This document shows positions 17,668 through 26,820 of a stretch of DNA of 64,000 nucleotides, one piece after another. The DNA lies in contig NZ_CP129111.1 in NCBI RefSeq assembly GCF_030407165.1, positions 1,550,001 through 1,614,000 on the forward strand, given 5' to 3'. Position 1 is the stretch's first letter; each line of letters starts with the position of its first letter. The stretch comes from Fontisubflavum oceani (GTDB lineage Bacteria > Pseudomonadota > Alphaproteobacteria > Rhodobacterales > Rhodobacteraceae). The translations under genes were made by a program, and so were the position numbers. Below the pieces are notes generated by a model. The model was not told the origin of the DNA, did not search any database, and was given only the letters and a program-made list of their open reading frames with translations.

Positions 17668-20529
17668 ATGAGCGACGGCGGCAACCTTCTTTTTCTCATC
17701 GCGCTGCTTCCCTTCATCGGGGCCCTCGTGCCGGGCCTGATGATCCGGGCTGGGCGCAACGCATGTGCGATCTTCACCGCGGTGCCGACAACTTTGGCAC
17801 TCATCATGCTTCTGACTCTCGCGCCAGCGGTCATGCGCGGCGAGGTGATCCAGGCCGAGCTTGAATGGCTGCCGCAACTGGGGTTGTCGGCCTCTTTCTT
17901 CCTGGATGGGCTCGGGCTGCTGTTTGCCGGGATGATCCTGGGTGTGGGCCTTCTGATCACGCTCTACGCGCGGTTTTACCTGTCGGGCGAGGACCCGATG
18001 GGGCAGTTCTATACCTATCTATTGTTATTCCAGGGCGCGATGTTGGGCATCGTGATCTCGGACAATATCCTGCTTTTGCTGGTGTTCTGGGAGCTGACCT
18101 CGCTGTCGTCCTTCCTGCTGATTGGATACTGGAAGCACTTGCCTGAAGGGCGACAAGGCGCGCGAATGGCGCTGGCCGTGACCGGCGCGGGCGGGCTGGC
18201 GATGATTGGCGGCATGCTGATCCTCGGCAATATCGTCGGCAGCTACAACCTGACCGATATCTTGCAAGCGGGGGACCAGATCCGCGCCTCTGAGTGGTAT
18301 TTGCCCGCGCTGATCCTGATCCTGCTGGGTGCCTTCACCAAATCCGCGCAGTTCCCGTTCCACTTCTGGCTACCGCATGCGATGGCCGCGCCAACCCCTG
18401 TCTCGGCCTATCTGCATTCGGCGACGATGGTGAAAGCGGGCGTGTTCCTGATGGCGCGCATGTGGCCGGTGCTGTCTGGAACGGATGTGTGGTTCTACAT
18501 CGTCGCGACCACGGGCCTTGTGACCATGGTGCTGGGCGCGCTGATCGCGCTCTTCAAGGATGACCTGAAGGCGCTTCTGGCATTCTCGACGGTGAGCCAT
18601 CTGGGCCTTTTGACCATGTTGCTTGGTTTCGGAACCCAAGCTGCGGCGGTGGCGGCGGTGTTCCACATCATCAACCACCTGACCTTCAAGGCCGCGCTCT
18701 TCATGACCGCCGGGATCGTCGATCATGAAACCCATACACGGGATATCAAACGGCTCGGCGGGCTCCGGCATCTGATGCCGATCACCTTCGTGATCGGGAC
18801 GGTGGCGGCGCTGTCGATGGCCGGCCTCCCGCTCCTGAACGGGTTCTTGTCGAAGGAAATGATGCTGGAGGAGGCCTCGCATACCGACTGGCTCGGCAGC
18901 CATTACGCTGTGCCCATCGCAGCGACAATCGGCGCGCTTCTGTCGGTGGCGTATTCGTTCCGCTTCGTGGCGCATGTCTTCCTCGGACCCAAGCGCGATG
19001 ACTATCCGTCGACACCGCATGATCCACCTTTCGGCATGTGGGCTGCGCCCGGGCTCCTGGTGGTCCTCGTCCTGGTGATCGGTATGGCACCCTTCCTGGC
19101 CGAAGGGGTCGTGACGGCGGCGGCCAATGCGGTGACGGGTGCGGATCTGCACCCGCATCTGAAAATCTGGCACGGCGTAACGCCCGCGTTGTGGATGTCG
19201 ATCATCGCCATTTTGGGGGGCGCAATGGTGCTCCTGCTGCATCGCCTCCTCGACCGGGCCTGGATCGCCGCGCCACGCCCCGAGGCGAAAGCAATCTTCG
19301 ATCGGTTGGTCGCGGCGCTTGTCTCGCTCACGCGCGGGATCACCGAAATCACCCATAACGGTGCCATCAGCCGCTACCTTGCCATCTTCACGGTGACCGC
19401 CGTCGCACTCGGTTGGATCGCCTATTCGGGCAGCGGACTTTCGGCGCCCACGCGAGAGCTTTTGCCGGTCCCGGCGGTCATCGCTGTCGTCTGGCTGATG
19501 CTGATTGTGGCCACGGTCTCGGTTGTCGTGATGCATCACCGCCGGTTCCGCGCGCTGGTCTTGATCGGGGTCATAGGGCTGTCGATCTCGGCCGGCTTTG
19601 CCTATCTCTCGGCCCCCGATCTGGCGCTAACGCAGATTTCGGTTGAGACGGTGACGATCATGCTCCTGCTCCTAGCGCTACACTTCATGCCGAAGGAGAC
19701 GCCGAAAGAGAGCCCGATGGGCCTCAAACTCCGCGATGCGTTCATCGCGCTGACTGCCGGTGGTGGAGTTGGGGCGCTGGCCTATGCCTTCCTCCTGCGC
19801 GATATCGACACGATCTCAAGTTACCACATCGACAACAGCTATGAAGGCGGTGGCGGCACCAATGTAGTCAATGTCATCCTGGTCGATTTCCGGGGCTATG
19901 ACACCTATGGCGAGATCATCGTGTTGGGGATCGCGGGGCTTGTGATCTATGCCCTGATGCATGCACTGCTGGACGGGCCCGCGGCGCGGCGGCTTAAGAA
20001 CATGGACTATTCGCAGGACCGGTCCCGCGACCGGCACCCGCTGATGATGGTTGTGGTCACCCGCGTGTTGATGCCGATCGCGATTGTCGTGGGCATCTAC
20101 ATCTTCCTACGCGGCCACAACCAGCCGGGCGGCGGATTTGTGGCAGGCCTCGTGGTCGCCATCGCGCTTTTGATGCAATACATGGCCTCCGGTTTCGCCT
20201 GGACGCAGGAGCGTAAGCGGATCGAGTACCACACGATGATCGGCCTTGGCGTCGTTATCGCGGGCGCAACCGGGATCGGGTCCTGGCTGTCGGGCACGCC
20301 GTTCCTGACCAGCGCCTATACTTATGTGCATCTGCCGCCGATTGAGGAATTTGAACTGGCCACCGCCATGCTTTTCGACCTCGGCGTGTTCCTGACCGTA
20401 TTGGGCGCGGTCATGCTGATGCTCTACAGCCTTTCCCGGATCGCGCGCTTCGCCGGCGAAACGGTGAATGTGGAGCCCATGGACTATGACCCCGGCGATC
20501 AGGTCGCCGAGACTAAGGCGGAGACCTGA
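17668..20529 (+). CDS. mrpA: Mrp Na+/H+ antiporter subunit A, fused A/B
   Basis: This 953-residue protein is the largest subunit of the Mrp (Mnh/Pha) cation/proton antiporter. Residues 1-500 resemble the NuoL-type transporter, with FWELTSLSSFLLIGYW (Glu in the TM5-like helix), SAQFPFHFWLPHAMAAPTPVSAYLHSATMVKAGVFL and VSHLGLLTMLLGFGTQ. The C-terminal part (about residues 780-930) is an MrpB domain with RGHNQPGGGFVAGLVVAIALLMQYMA. No separate mrpB is present, as in the Pha1-type arrangement of many alphaproteobacteria. The six-gene operon A(B)CDEFG follows with 1-8 bp gaps or overlaps. The role is Na+ or K+ tolerance and pH homeostasis. Confidence 0.95.
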   Translation: MSDGGNLLFLIALLPFIGALVPGLMIRAGRNACAIFTAVPTTLALIMLLTLAPAVMRGEVIQAELEWLPQLGLSASFFLDGLGLLFAGMILGVGLLITLYARFYLSGEDPMGQFYTYLLLFQGAMLGIVISDNILLLLVFWELTSLSSFLLIGYWKHLPEGRQGARMALAVTGAGGLAMIGGMLILGNIVGSYNLTDILQAGDQIRASEWYLPALILILLGAFTKSAQFPFHFWLPHAMAAPTPVSAYLHSATMVKAGVFLMARMWPVLSGTDVWFYIVATTGLVTMVLGALIALFKDDLKALLAFSTVSHLGLLTMLLGFGTQAAAVAAVFHIINHLTFKAALFMTAGIVDHETHTRDIKRLGGLRHLMPITFVIGTVAALSMAGLPLLNGFLSKEMMLEEASHTDWLGSHYAVPIAATIGALLSVAYSFRFVAHVFLGPKRDDYPSTPHDPPFGMWAAPGLLVVLVLVIGMAPFLAEGVVTAAANAVTGADLHPHLKIWHGVTPALWMSIIAILGGAMVLLLHRLLDRAWIAAPRPEAKAIFDRLVAALVSLTRGITEITHNGAISRYLAIFTVTAVALGWIAYSGSGLSAPTRELLPVPAVIAVVWLMLIVATVSVVVMHHRRFRALVLIGVIGLSISAGFAYLSAPDLALTQISVETVTIMLLLLALHFMPKETPKESPMGLKLRDAFIALTAGGGVGALAYAFLLRDIDTISSYHIDNSYEGGGGTNVVNVILVDFRGYDTYGEIIVLGIAGLVIYALMHALLDGPAARRLKNMDYSQDRSRDRHPLMMVVVTRVLMPIAIVVGIYIFLRGHNQPGGGFVAGLVVAIALLMQYMASGFAWTQERKRIEYHTMIGLGVVIAGATGIGSWLSGTPFLTSAYTYVHLPPIEEFELATAMLFDLGVFLTVLGAVMLMLYSLSRIARFAGETVNVEPMDYDPGDQVAETKAET

Positions 20530-20530
20530 G

Positions 20531-20893
20531 ATGGAGCTTATCGTTGCAAGCACAATTGCCGTTTTGACGGCGGGCGGGGTTTACCTCCTGCTGCGGCTCA
20601 GGACCTTCCCGGTGATCCTGGGCATCACGCTCTTGTCCTATGCGGTCAACGTCTTCCTGTTCGCGAGCGGGCGGTTGGCCATCGACATGTCACCGATCCT
20701 GTCGCGCTATGGCGAGGCCAGCTATACCGACCCGCTGCCCCAGGCGTTGGTTCTGACTGCCATCGTGATCTCTTTCGGGATGACGGCGGTGCTGGTGATG
20801 ATCGGGCTGGCCGCGTATCTCGAGGCCGAGAGCGACCAGATCGACATCGCGCCTGAGGACGGGGCCGAGCCGGCGAAGGATGACCAAGCATGA
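20531..20893 (+). CDS. mrpC: Mrp antiporter subunit C
   Basis: The 120-residue protein resembles NuoK, with three transmembrane segments: a first helix around residues 3-22, then FPVILGITLLSYAVNVFLFASG, and a third with PLPQALVLTAIVISFGMTAVLVMIGLAAYLE. The acidic tail (EDGAEPAKDDQA) is variable in the family. The ATG lies 1 bp after the mrpA stop, and the stop overlaps the mrpD start (ATGA). Confidence 0.95.
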   Translation: MELIVASTIAVLTAGGVYLLLRLRTFPVILGITLLSYAVNVFLFASGRLAIDMSPILSRYGEASYTDPLPQALVLTAIVISFGMTAVLVMIGLAAYLEAESDQIDIAPEDGAEPAKDDQA

Positions 20894-22437
20894 TGCACTG
20901 GATTATTCTGCCGGTGGTGCTACCGGCTCTCCTTGCGCCGCTGATCGGCTTTGTCATGCGCCACGACATGACTCTGGCGCGTGCGGCCTCGCTCACCGGC
21001 ACTGTCCTGCTTCTGGCGATTGCCATCGGGCTTACCGGTATGGCGGCTGACGGCACGACGCATATCTACCGGCTCGGCGACTGGCCCGCACCCTTCGGGA
21101 TCGTCCTGGTGCTGGACCGCCTGTCCGCCTTGATGGTTCTGTTGACGGCAGTGCTGGCTCTAATCGTTCTGATCCATGCGATTACAACAGGGTGGGATGC
21201 GCGCGGGCGGCATTTCCATGCGCTCTTCCAGTTTCAGCTTATGGGAATTTGCGGCGCGTTCCTGACCGGCGACATCTTCAACCTCTTCGTTTTTTTCGAG
21301 GTGCTGTTGATCGCGTCTTACGGGTTGATGATCCATTCCGGCGGGCGCGAGCGGATGCGCGCGGGCCTGCAATATGTGGTGATGAACCTCGCGGGCTCCA
21401 CGCTCTTCCTCTTTGCGCTCGGCACGCTTTACGCCTCGACCGGCACGCTCAACATCGCCGATCTCGCAGCGCGCATCCCGGAGATCCCCGCAGAAGAGGC
21501 CGCTCTGGTGCGGGTGGCGGCGATCCTCCTGATGATCGTCTTCGCCGTGAAAGCCGCGCTCTTCCCGGTGCAGTTTTGGCTGCCCGCCACCTACGCAAAC
21601 GCCCCTGCACCCGTGGCCGCGCTGTTCGCGATCATGACCAAGGTCGGCGCTTATGCGATCCTGCGGGTCCACACCACGGCCTTCGGCCCAGGCAGCGGCG
21701 GAACCGAGGGGCTGGCGGGCACCTGGTTATTCCCCGCCGCGATCGTCACCATCGCAGTAGGGGCCTTCGGCGTGCTTGGCGCCCGGCGTCTGATGCCGCT
21801 CATCGCCTTTTCCGTGGTGGGTTCGATGGGCACGCTTCTTGTGGCGGTCGCCGCCTTCTCGCCCACCGCGACGTCCGCGGCGCTCTACTATATGGTGCAT
21901 TCCACCTTCGCCGCGGCGTGCCTGTTCCTGATCGCCGATCTGGTGGTCATGCAACGAGAGGCCGACACGCTGACGCCAATGCCCGCGACCGTGCAAAACG
22001 GCCTGTTCGCGGCGCTGTTCTTCGCCGCCGCGATTGGTATGGCGGGAATGCCACCGCTCAGCGGGTTCCTGGGCAAGCTTTTGGTGCTTGATGCGCTGCG
22101 GGCACCGGGCGCGATGCCCTGGGCCTGGTCGGCGATCCTGGTGGGTTCTCTCCTGACTATTGTTGGGTTCGCGCGGGCCGGCAGCGCGCTCTTCTGGAAG
22201 TCCACCGCCACGCCCGTGCCGGAGCCGGACCCAGAAGCCATCACCGTGCACGACGCGCCGGAGCCTATCCGGGCCACCCCGATGCAACTGGCGCCAAGCA
22301 TGCTGACCCTCTCGGTCCTGGCCCTGTTGGCCGCTTTCGCCGGGCCCGTGTCGGCCTATCTCGAAGACACCTCAGCACAGCTTTTCGACCGCGAGGGCTA
22401 TGTTGCGGCGGTTCTCAATCCAGGCGAGGAGGGCTGA
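20890..22437 (+). CDS. mrpD: Mrp antiporter subunit D
   Basis: The 515-residue protein is a NuoM/NuoN-type transporter subunit. It has FVFFEVLLIASYGLMIHSGG with the conserved membrane Glu, KAALFPVQFWLPATYANAPAPVAALFA with the conserved Lys and helix-breaking prolines, and MAGMPPLSGFLGKLLVLDALR. About 14 transmembrane segments are expected. It overlaps mrpC by 4 bp and is followed by mrpE after 3 bp. Confidence 0.95.
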   Translation: MMHWIILPVVLPALLAPLIGFVMRHDMTLARAASLTGTVLLLAIAIGLTGMAADGTTHIYRLGDWPAPFGIVLVLDRLSALMVLLTAVLALIVLIHAITTGWDARGRHFHALFQFQLMGICGAFLTGDIFNLFVFFEVLLIASYGLMIHSGGRERMRAGLQYVVMNLAGSTLFLFALGTLYASTGTLNIADLAARIPEIPAEEAALVRVAAILLMIVFAVKAALFPVQFWLPATYANAPAPVAALFAIMTKVGAYAILRVHTTAFGPGSGGTEGLAGTWLFPAAIVTIAVGAFGVLGARRLMPLIAFSVVGSMGTLLVAVAAFSPTATSAALYYMVHSTFAAACLFLIADLVVMQREADTLTPMPATVQNGLFAALFFAAAIGMAGMPPLSGFLGKLLVLDALRAPGAMPWAWSAILVGSLLTIVGFARAGSALFWKSTATPVPEPDPEAITVHDAPEPIRATPMQLAPSMLTLSVLALLAAFAGPVSAYLEDTSAQLFDREGYVAAVLNPGEEG

Positions 22438-22440
22438 TCC

Positions 22441-22932
22441 ATGCTGACCCGTCTTATCCCCCATCCACTCCTGAGCCTCACGCTGGTCTTGGTCTGGATT
22501 GGCCTCGTCAACACCTTCACCCTCGGCAATCTCATTCTGGGAAGTGCGATCGGCTTGATCATTCCCATGGTCACCGCCGCCTACTGGCCGGACCGCCCGA
22601 AACTCGCCCGGCCATTGAAGATCGTCGAATACTGCTTGGTGGTGCTCTGGGATATCATCGTCGCCAATGTGCAGGTCGCGATGATCATCTTGTTCCGGCG
22701 CGAGCGGACAATCCATTCGAAATGGATCCCGGTCCCGCTCGAATTGACCTCTGCCGAAGCGATTACGGTGCTGGCGGGCACCATCACCATGACCCCTGGC
22801 ACCGTCTCGGCGACCCTGTCCGCTGATGGCGGCTGCATCCTTGTTCACTGCCTCCACACCGATGACCCGGACAGCGTCCGTGACGAGATCAAATCCCGCT
22901 ATGAACGGCGATTGAAGGAGATTTTTCCATGA
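22441..22932 (+). CDS. mrpE: Mrp antiporter subunit E
   Basis: The 163-residue protein has the MNHE pattern: two N-terminal hydrophobic segments (LLSLTLVLVWIGLVNTFTLGNLILGSAIGLIIP), then LWDIIVANVQVAMIIL, and the cytoplasmic domain with the family motif ITVLAGTITMTPGTVSATLS and ILVHCLHTDDPD. It overlaps mrpF (ATGA). MrpE is not related to complex I subunits. Confidence 0.94.
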   Translation: MLTRLIPHPLLSLTLVLVWIGLVNTFTLGNLILGSAIGLIIPMVTAAYWPDRPKLARPLKIVEYCLVVLWDIIVANVQVAMIILFRRERTIHSKWIPVPLELTSAEAITVLAGTITMTPGTVSATLSADGGCILVHCLHTDDPDSVRDEIKSRYERRLKEIFP

Positions 22933-23198
22933 TCGAATATGCTCTGTTTTTCGCCGCCGGATGCTACGGCGTGGCCCTGCTGCTCGATCTCTGGCGCATT
23001 GCTGTGGGCCCCGACGCCGCCGACCGCATTCTCGCGCTCGACACGATGGTGATCAATGTGATCGCGCTCTTGGTGCTTTACGGCGTCTGGCGTGGCACTG
23101 CGATCTATTTCGAAGCCGCAATGCTGATCGCTATGGTCGGGTTCGTCTCCACTGTCGCCTATTGCCGCTTTCTGTTGCGCGGCGACATTATTGAGTGA
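22929..23198 (+). CDS. mrpF: Mrp antiporter subunit F
   Basis: The 89-residue protein has three transmembrane segments and the family signature WRIAVGPDAADRILALDTMVINVIALLVLYG. The length is normal. It overlaps mrpE by 4 bp and ends 8 bp before the mrpG ATG. Confidence 0.94.
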   Translation: MIEYALFFAAGCYGVALLLDLWRIAVGPDAADRILALDTMVINVIALLVLYGVWRGTAIYFEAAMLIAMVGFVSTVAYCRFLLRGDIIE

Positions 23199-23206
23199 GG
23201 TCACCC

Positions 23207-23581
23207 ATGAGCTTTATCGCAGAACTCCTCATTGCCCTCTCCCTCGTGGTCAGCGGCTTTTTTGGTTTCGTCGGGTCCTATGGCCTCGTGAAGCTGAAAG
23301 ACACCGTGCAGCGTCTGCACGCGCCAACCAAGGCCACGACGCTTGGCGTCGGCGGCGTCTTGGCCGCCTCCTTGATCTTCTTCTACGCGGAAACCGGGCA
23401 TATTTCGGTGCACGAGCTCCTAATCTCGGTGTTCCTGTTTTTGACCGCGCCGATTACCGCGAACTTCATCGCCAAAGCCTATCTGGCGCGGAACCTGCGT
23501 AAAGATCAGCTGCCGGACAGCTCGGGCGAATATGGTTGGTCGGTCTATGATGACCCGCCAGATGGTCCATCTGACAGGTGA
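23207..23581 (+). CDS. mrpG: Mrp antiporter subunit G
   Basis: The 124-residue protein matches MnhG/PhaG. It has three transmembrane helices with the signature FGFVGSYGLVKLKDTVQRLHAPTKATTLGVGGVL and a variable C-terminal tail (SGEYGWSVYDDPP). GAGG 8 bp upstream supports the ATG at 23207. It is the last gene of the operon; no clear terminator was seen after it. Confidence 0.94.
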   Translation: MSFIAELLIALSLVVSGFFGFVGSYGLVKLKDTVQRLHAPTKATTLGVGGVLAASLIFFYAETGHISVHELLISVFLFLTAPITANFIAKAYLARNLRKDQLPDSSGEYGWSVYDDPPDGPSDR

Positions 23582-23995
23582 CTTTTCGCGACGGGTTCGG
23601 CAAGTCGTTTCTTCTGCGGGTCGGCAGGCTCTGGTTAAAAGGGGCGTGTCTTTGCCGCTCAATGGGCCCCCTCAAAACTGGCTACCCAGTGCAGCAATGC
23701 GTATCGTAAATAAGAACACAGCTGCGCCGACCATCGCTTGATGGCTAATCGCCTCAGCTGCAGTAATCTGTTTTGTGTGGGTTGCCTATGATGGTCAGGA
23801 TGTGCTCAAACCAACCTAGCTTCGTGCGCCCGCCATATTCAGCAGCATAATGCAGGCAGTTTTGTTCTCGAGATGACCCGCTCGCGTGTAACCAGCCGTG
23901 GTTATGGTGGCCATCCTTGCCCACACTGAACCAGAGCACGGATTTCGGCCTCCTTGAAAGCGGTTATCGTTCTACATCAGAATTTTAGCCGTAAA

Positions 23996-24009
23996 TGGCG
24001 GAGACGAAG
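23996..24009. other. Left attachment site of the integrated element
   Basis: The 14-bp sequence TGGCGGAGACGAAG is identical to 38151-38164, the 3' end of tRNA-Ser including its CCA (minus strand). The two copies bound a 14.2-kb segment with an integrase gene next to the tRNA, the expected picture for tRNA-targeted integration. Confidence 0.85.
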
Positions 24010-24072
24010 TCCGTCACTTAATCCGCAAAACGCTTATTTTAAAGGATATAAATGCCCCATGTGACCCGAAAT

Positions 24073-24094
24073 GTGTACCATAATGTGTACCAAT
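24073..24094. repeat. Left GTGTACC repeats, putative integrase arm sites
   Basis: Two copies of GTGTACCA (24073-24080 and 24085-24092) in the same orientation lie 12 bp apart, about 65-80 bp inside the left attachment core. Matching copies occur near the right core at 38041-38075. Their placement suggests arm-type binding sites of the integrase. Confidence 0.5.
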
Positions 24095-24178
24095 ATTGAG
24101 GGTTCGATTTCCAATTTCTTCAAAGTAAGGAATCGAACTTTTGCCCAAACATTCCCAAATGAAGGGCGGTACAGACAC

Positions 24179-25297
24179 CTACTCTTGGAACTCGTCGTCA
24201 GTATCGGGCGCTGGATCAAAGTTCCCAAAGTTCATCTGTGTATACAGGTGAAGGTTGATCCTTGCCGCAGTAGCCCTCGCAAGGGACTTAATTGCATTCT
24301 GGTCACGTTCTTTCTTGAGGCCCGTAGGATCATCAATTGCAGTGGCGGCAATGACGTAGGTTGCCCAAATTCCAAGGTCTTTTGGGTAGTTTCTGCTGGC
24401 CATTGCAGCCTTCGCCGCCGCCGGGAAACCCCCATCCTCATCGCGAACCCGATAAATCTCCCAAGTATTCTGAGTCGATAGGTCTATTCGCGGCGGTATT
24501 GGATTGCCACCGCCCCCACCTTCGGTCGGACTACGGCTACTTGCCCAGTCGCCATAAATCAGACGGGCTTCGTTGTTGTTCGCTATGAGGTTGTTGAACA
24601 GAACGCGCTCATCAACGTTAGCAGAACCGCCTTCCTCGTACTGAGTGAAGCTGTCAGGAAAGCTGCTACCGCTCAAAATAACAGGAATACTGTCCCCGCG
24701 TAGCTGGACTATCCGTTTAACGATTGCATCTGCCCAAGCCGCGCGGCTTAGGATGTCATTACCCCATTCCACGTCTACAACGAACCCGAAGTTCGTGTGC
24801 TGCGTCTCGCAAACTGCATCCACAATTTCCGCCCAGTTCTTGCCGCTTGCATGCAGGTGCGAAAACCGAACTAGGAACGCGCGTTCCATGTCAGTAAATG
24901 CCGCCGCTTGGGCGCGAACGCTATCCGCGTTGGCATAGTCAACTTGAAGGCATGGGAAAGCATTGGGGTGATCTTCAAAAAAGCTCACCCAGTTTTCGTT
25001 GTCGTTTTCGCCATCAATTAGCTTTTCGAACTCATCGTGAGCGGGCTTTCGTTTCTTGGCGTCGTCCACGTTGTAGAATGGATCAATCTCCAAAAAGTAT
25101 TTTCGCTCATCGCCAAAAGCATCTTCGATTTTCTCAATCGCCTTCGAAAGGTGCTTGGCATTTGGGATTGGTTTTAACCAAAAAATAGGTGTTAGGCTGT
25201 CCTTCACACCTTCGGGCAATTCCTCAACTGCCCGTAACTCAGCATTTCTCAAAAAAATTGTGGGTACGTAAGTTGCTCGAAATAAATCAATCGCCAA
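24179..25297 (-). CDS. Beta family protein (PF14350-like)
   Basis: The 372-residue protein fits the 'beta protein' family named after a phage T4 product. It starts with VPTIFLRNAELRAVEELPEGVKDSLTPIFWLKPIP and contains WGNDILSRAAWADAIVKRIVQLR, IPVILSGSSFPDSFTQY, RLIYGDWASSRSPTEGGGGGNPIPPRIDL and YPKDLGIWATYVIAAT. The biochemical role is unknown; the N-terminal half could be TIM-barrel-like. It starts at a TTG directly after the stop of the ImmA/IrrE gene and is the last gene of a three-gene minus-strand operon at the far end of the element, a typical place for cargo. Confidence 0.72.
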   Translation of the reverse strand: MAIDLFRATYVPTIFLRNAELRAVEELPEGVKDSLTPIFWLKPIPNAKHLSKAIEKIEDAFGDERKYFLEIDPFYNVDDAKKRKPAHDEFEKLIDGENDNENWVSFFEDHPNAFPCLQVDYANADSVRAQAAAFTDMERAFLVRFSHLHASGKNWAEIVDAVCETQHTNFGFVVDVEWGNDILSRAAWADAIVKRIVQLRGDSIPVILSGSSFPDSFTQYEEGGSANVDERVLFNNLIANNNEARLIYGDWASSRSPTEGGGGGNPIPPRIDLSTQNTWEIYRVRDEDGGFPAAAKAAMASRNYPKDLGIWATYVIAATAIDDPTGLKKERDQNAIKSLARATAARINLHLYTQMNFGNFDPAPDTDDEFQE

Positions 25298-25795
25298 TTA
25301 CTTTAGTCCTAGCCTAATCTTCATAGCAGGTTCAGACACATCGTAGCGTTCAGCGAGAATCTTTGCAACTTCTGGTGTAGCGCGACCACCCAACTGACGC
25401 AGGCTATCAACCACACTCTTTTCGGGCATGATAAGCGACGCCCCTAGACGGTTAGCTTCCGCCTCTCGCCTATCCGACAAAGTGGAGCGGTACAAAATCG
25501 AGTCTTCGATCCCGTCTCCAATATCATCACGGTGAAGCAAGTAGTGCGCAATCTCATGTGCGATTGTGAACCGCTGACGCGGTTTCGTCTCATGACGGTT
25601 CACCCGAATACGAAAGCCTGACTCACTTGTGTCAGAAGGACCAATTTGACCAGAAATACGCGGCTTGAGTGTAGCCGCCTTGACCTCAATACCAAGCGCA
25701 CGGGCAATACCCGCCACCTTAACAGGTACCTCCTGCAAGAACGGTTCAATGATCTTGCGGTGATCTTCGTCAACAAGTGCCCACTCTCGGATCAA
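25298..25795 (-). CDS. ImmA/IrrE family metallopeptidase
   Basis: The 165-residue protein has the zinc protease motif FTIAHEIAHYLLH (HExxH at residues 80-84) and the downstream helix REAEANRLGASLIMP that supplies the third ligand. Relatives such as ImmA and IrrE cleave repressor proteins and switch on mobile elements or stress responses. No Xre-type repressor is encoded beside it here, which is unusual. It overlaps the upstream membrane-protein gene (ATGA) and is directly followed by the beta-family gene, so the three are translated together. Confidence 0.9.
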   Translation of the reverse strand: MIREWALVDEDHRKIIEPFLQEVPVKVAGIARALGIEVKAATLKPRISGQIGPSDTSESGFRIRVNRHETKPRQRFTIAHEIAHYLLHRDDIGDGIEDSILYRSTLSDRREAEANRLGASLIMPEKSVVDSLRQLGGRATPEVAKILAERYDVSEPAMKIRLGLK

Positions 25796-26175
25796 CTTAC
25801 TTTGCCTTCTTCTTCGTCGTAGTCACTATCCACGGGCTGAATATCCCCGTAGATGATTTCTTTTGCTTCTTCTTTGACAAGCCGGTGCAGTTCGCCCCCA
25901 TCCTCAATCGACTCTCTCAAGAACTCTTTGGCAGAGGATGAAACTTTGGACTCAATTGAGTTCCAACCGATGAAAGCGAGAATTGCTATAACGAAACCAA
26001 GCGCGGCTAGAATGATCGATACGGCGGTCATCATTATCGAAACAAAATCGACGTAACTAATTTCAACCGACGCTGGCGTGGCACGGGTCAAGGTGATTGG
26101 CGAAAAGTGTAGCAATAGTGCGCATATGCCTATGCCCAACACCACACCAAGAGCTACCAAAACCACCGTTCGCAT
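25792..26175 (-). CDS. Two-helix membrane protein of the ImmA-beta operon
   Basis: The 127-residue protein has a first transmembrane segment at residues 4-24 and a second long one at about 45-70 (VSIMMTAVSIILAALGFVIAILAFIGW). A cytoplasmic helix follows (SKVSSSAKEFLRESIEDGGELHRLVKEEAKEIIYG) and an acidic tail. I do not recognise the family. As the first gene of an operon with a protease and a beta-family protein, it could be an effector or anchor of the module. That is inference from context. Confidence 0.65.
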   Translation of the reverse strand: MRTVVLVALGVVLGIGICALLLHFSPITLTRATPASVEISYVDFVSIMMTAVSIILAALGFVIAILAFIGWNSIESKVSSSAKEFLRESIEDGGELHRLVKEEAKEIIYGDIQPVDSDYDEEEGKVS

Positions 26176-26412
26176 GTGTCCCCAATTCTTCGAAACGTCT
26201 TATTTTTCTCAGGGACATAGCCGACAAACTTTGCGGCGTCTACAAACCTGCCGCACGGTAGCGCTCTAAAATCCCGGATGTCGCATGAGAACAATATAGG
26301 AACATTTGTCAAGTTTGCAAGTCTGACGCTCAGTCTTTGACCGATTGGTTGGCGGTGTCAGGAACGGCGATGCGGTGTTTGTCTGTAGTGAAACGAGGGC
26401 GCGTAGCGCCCG

Positions 26413-26820
26413 CTACCGGATAACGACTGTGTACCCTTGTCCAGTCAAATCGACCTTGCTGCAAATCGTGACGTTGCCGTCGCTATCGACGTTCACCGGA
26501 AAACTAGCTTCGTCGCCGTCTGCGTCATAAACAACGACAATCGGATGCAAGCCGCGTCCGTGGTCACTGGCAAGGACCACCGGGTCAACACCTTCCAACG
26601 TGAAGGTGACACCTGCAATTGGTACAGGCTGGCTTTCTTCGCGCACGTCGCCACTTTCATCGTAAAGGATCGTTGAACAAGGTGAGAACCCCGCTGCGAT
26701 AAGGGCGTCCAGTGGCTTGTAGTAAGTCTCTGCGACCAGATTAACGCAAGTAGCGTGTGTCGCCCGTTTTGGCGACGTAGTGACCGCTTCGTTGGTGGCG
26801 ATATCGAACAGTCCGTTCAT
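26413..26820 (-). CDS. Phage-like hypothetical protein
   Basis: The 135-residue protein starts MNGLFDIATNEA. The second half is beta-rich with a repeated acidic turn (VVYDADGDEASFPVNVDSDGNVTICSKV) and ends GYTVVIR, resembling small phage structural proteins, but no specific family is recognised. Its start overlaps the stop of the preceding frame-shifted head-tail-like gene (ATGA), so it belonged to a phage structural operon. There is no tail gene after it: a 237-bp gap precedes the membrane/ImmA/beta operon. Confidence 0.5.
   Translation of the reverse strand: MNGLFDIATNEAVTTSPKRATHATCVNLVAETYYKPLDALIAAGFSPCSTILYDESGDVREESQPVPIAGVTFTLEGVDPVVLASDHGRGLHPIVVVYDADGDEASFPVNVDSDGNVTICSKVDLTGQGYTVVIR

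Larger units (their letters stand above)
23582..24178. other. Junction between mrp operon and integrated element
   Basis: About 600 bp without a recognised gene. It includes the left attachment core at 23996-24009 and two GTGTACC repeats just inside the element at 24073 and 24085. A 61-codon minus-strand frame at 23754-23939 has a protein-like composition (HHNHGWLHASGSS) but no family was recognised, and I leave it uncalled. Confidence 0.5.

Noticed and set aside
18370..19539. Long minus-strand open frame opposite mrpA
   Set aside because: Antisense shadow of a conserved membrane protein; composition is His/Arg/Asp-rich and without motifs.
23754..23939. 61-codon minus-strand frame between mrpG and the left attachment site
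   Set aside because: Plausible composition but no ribosome site, no family and no linked gene; left as a note in the gap entry.
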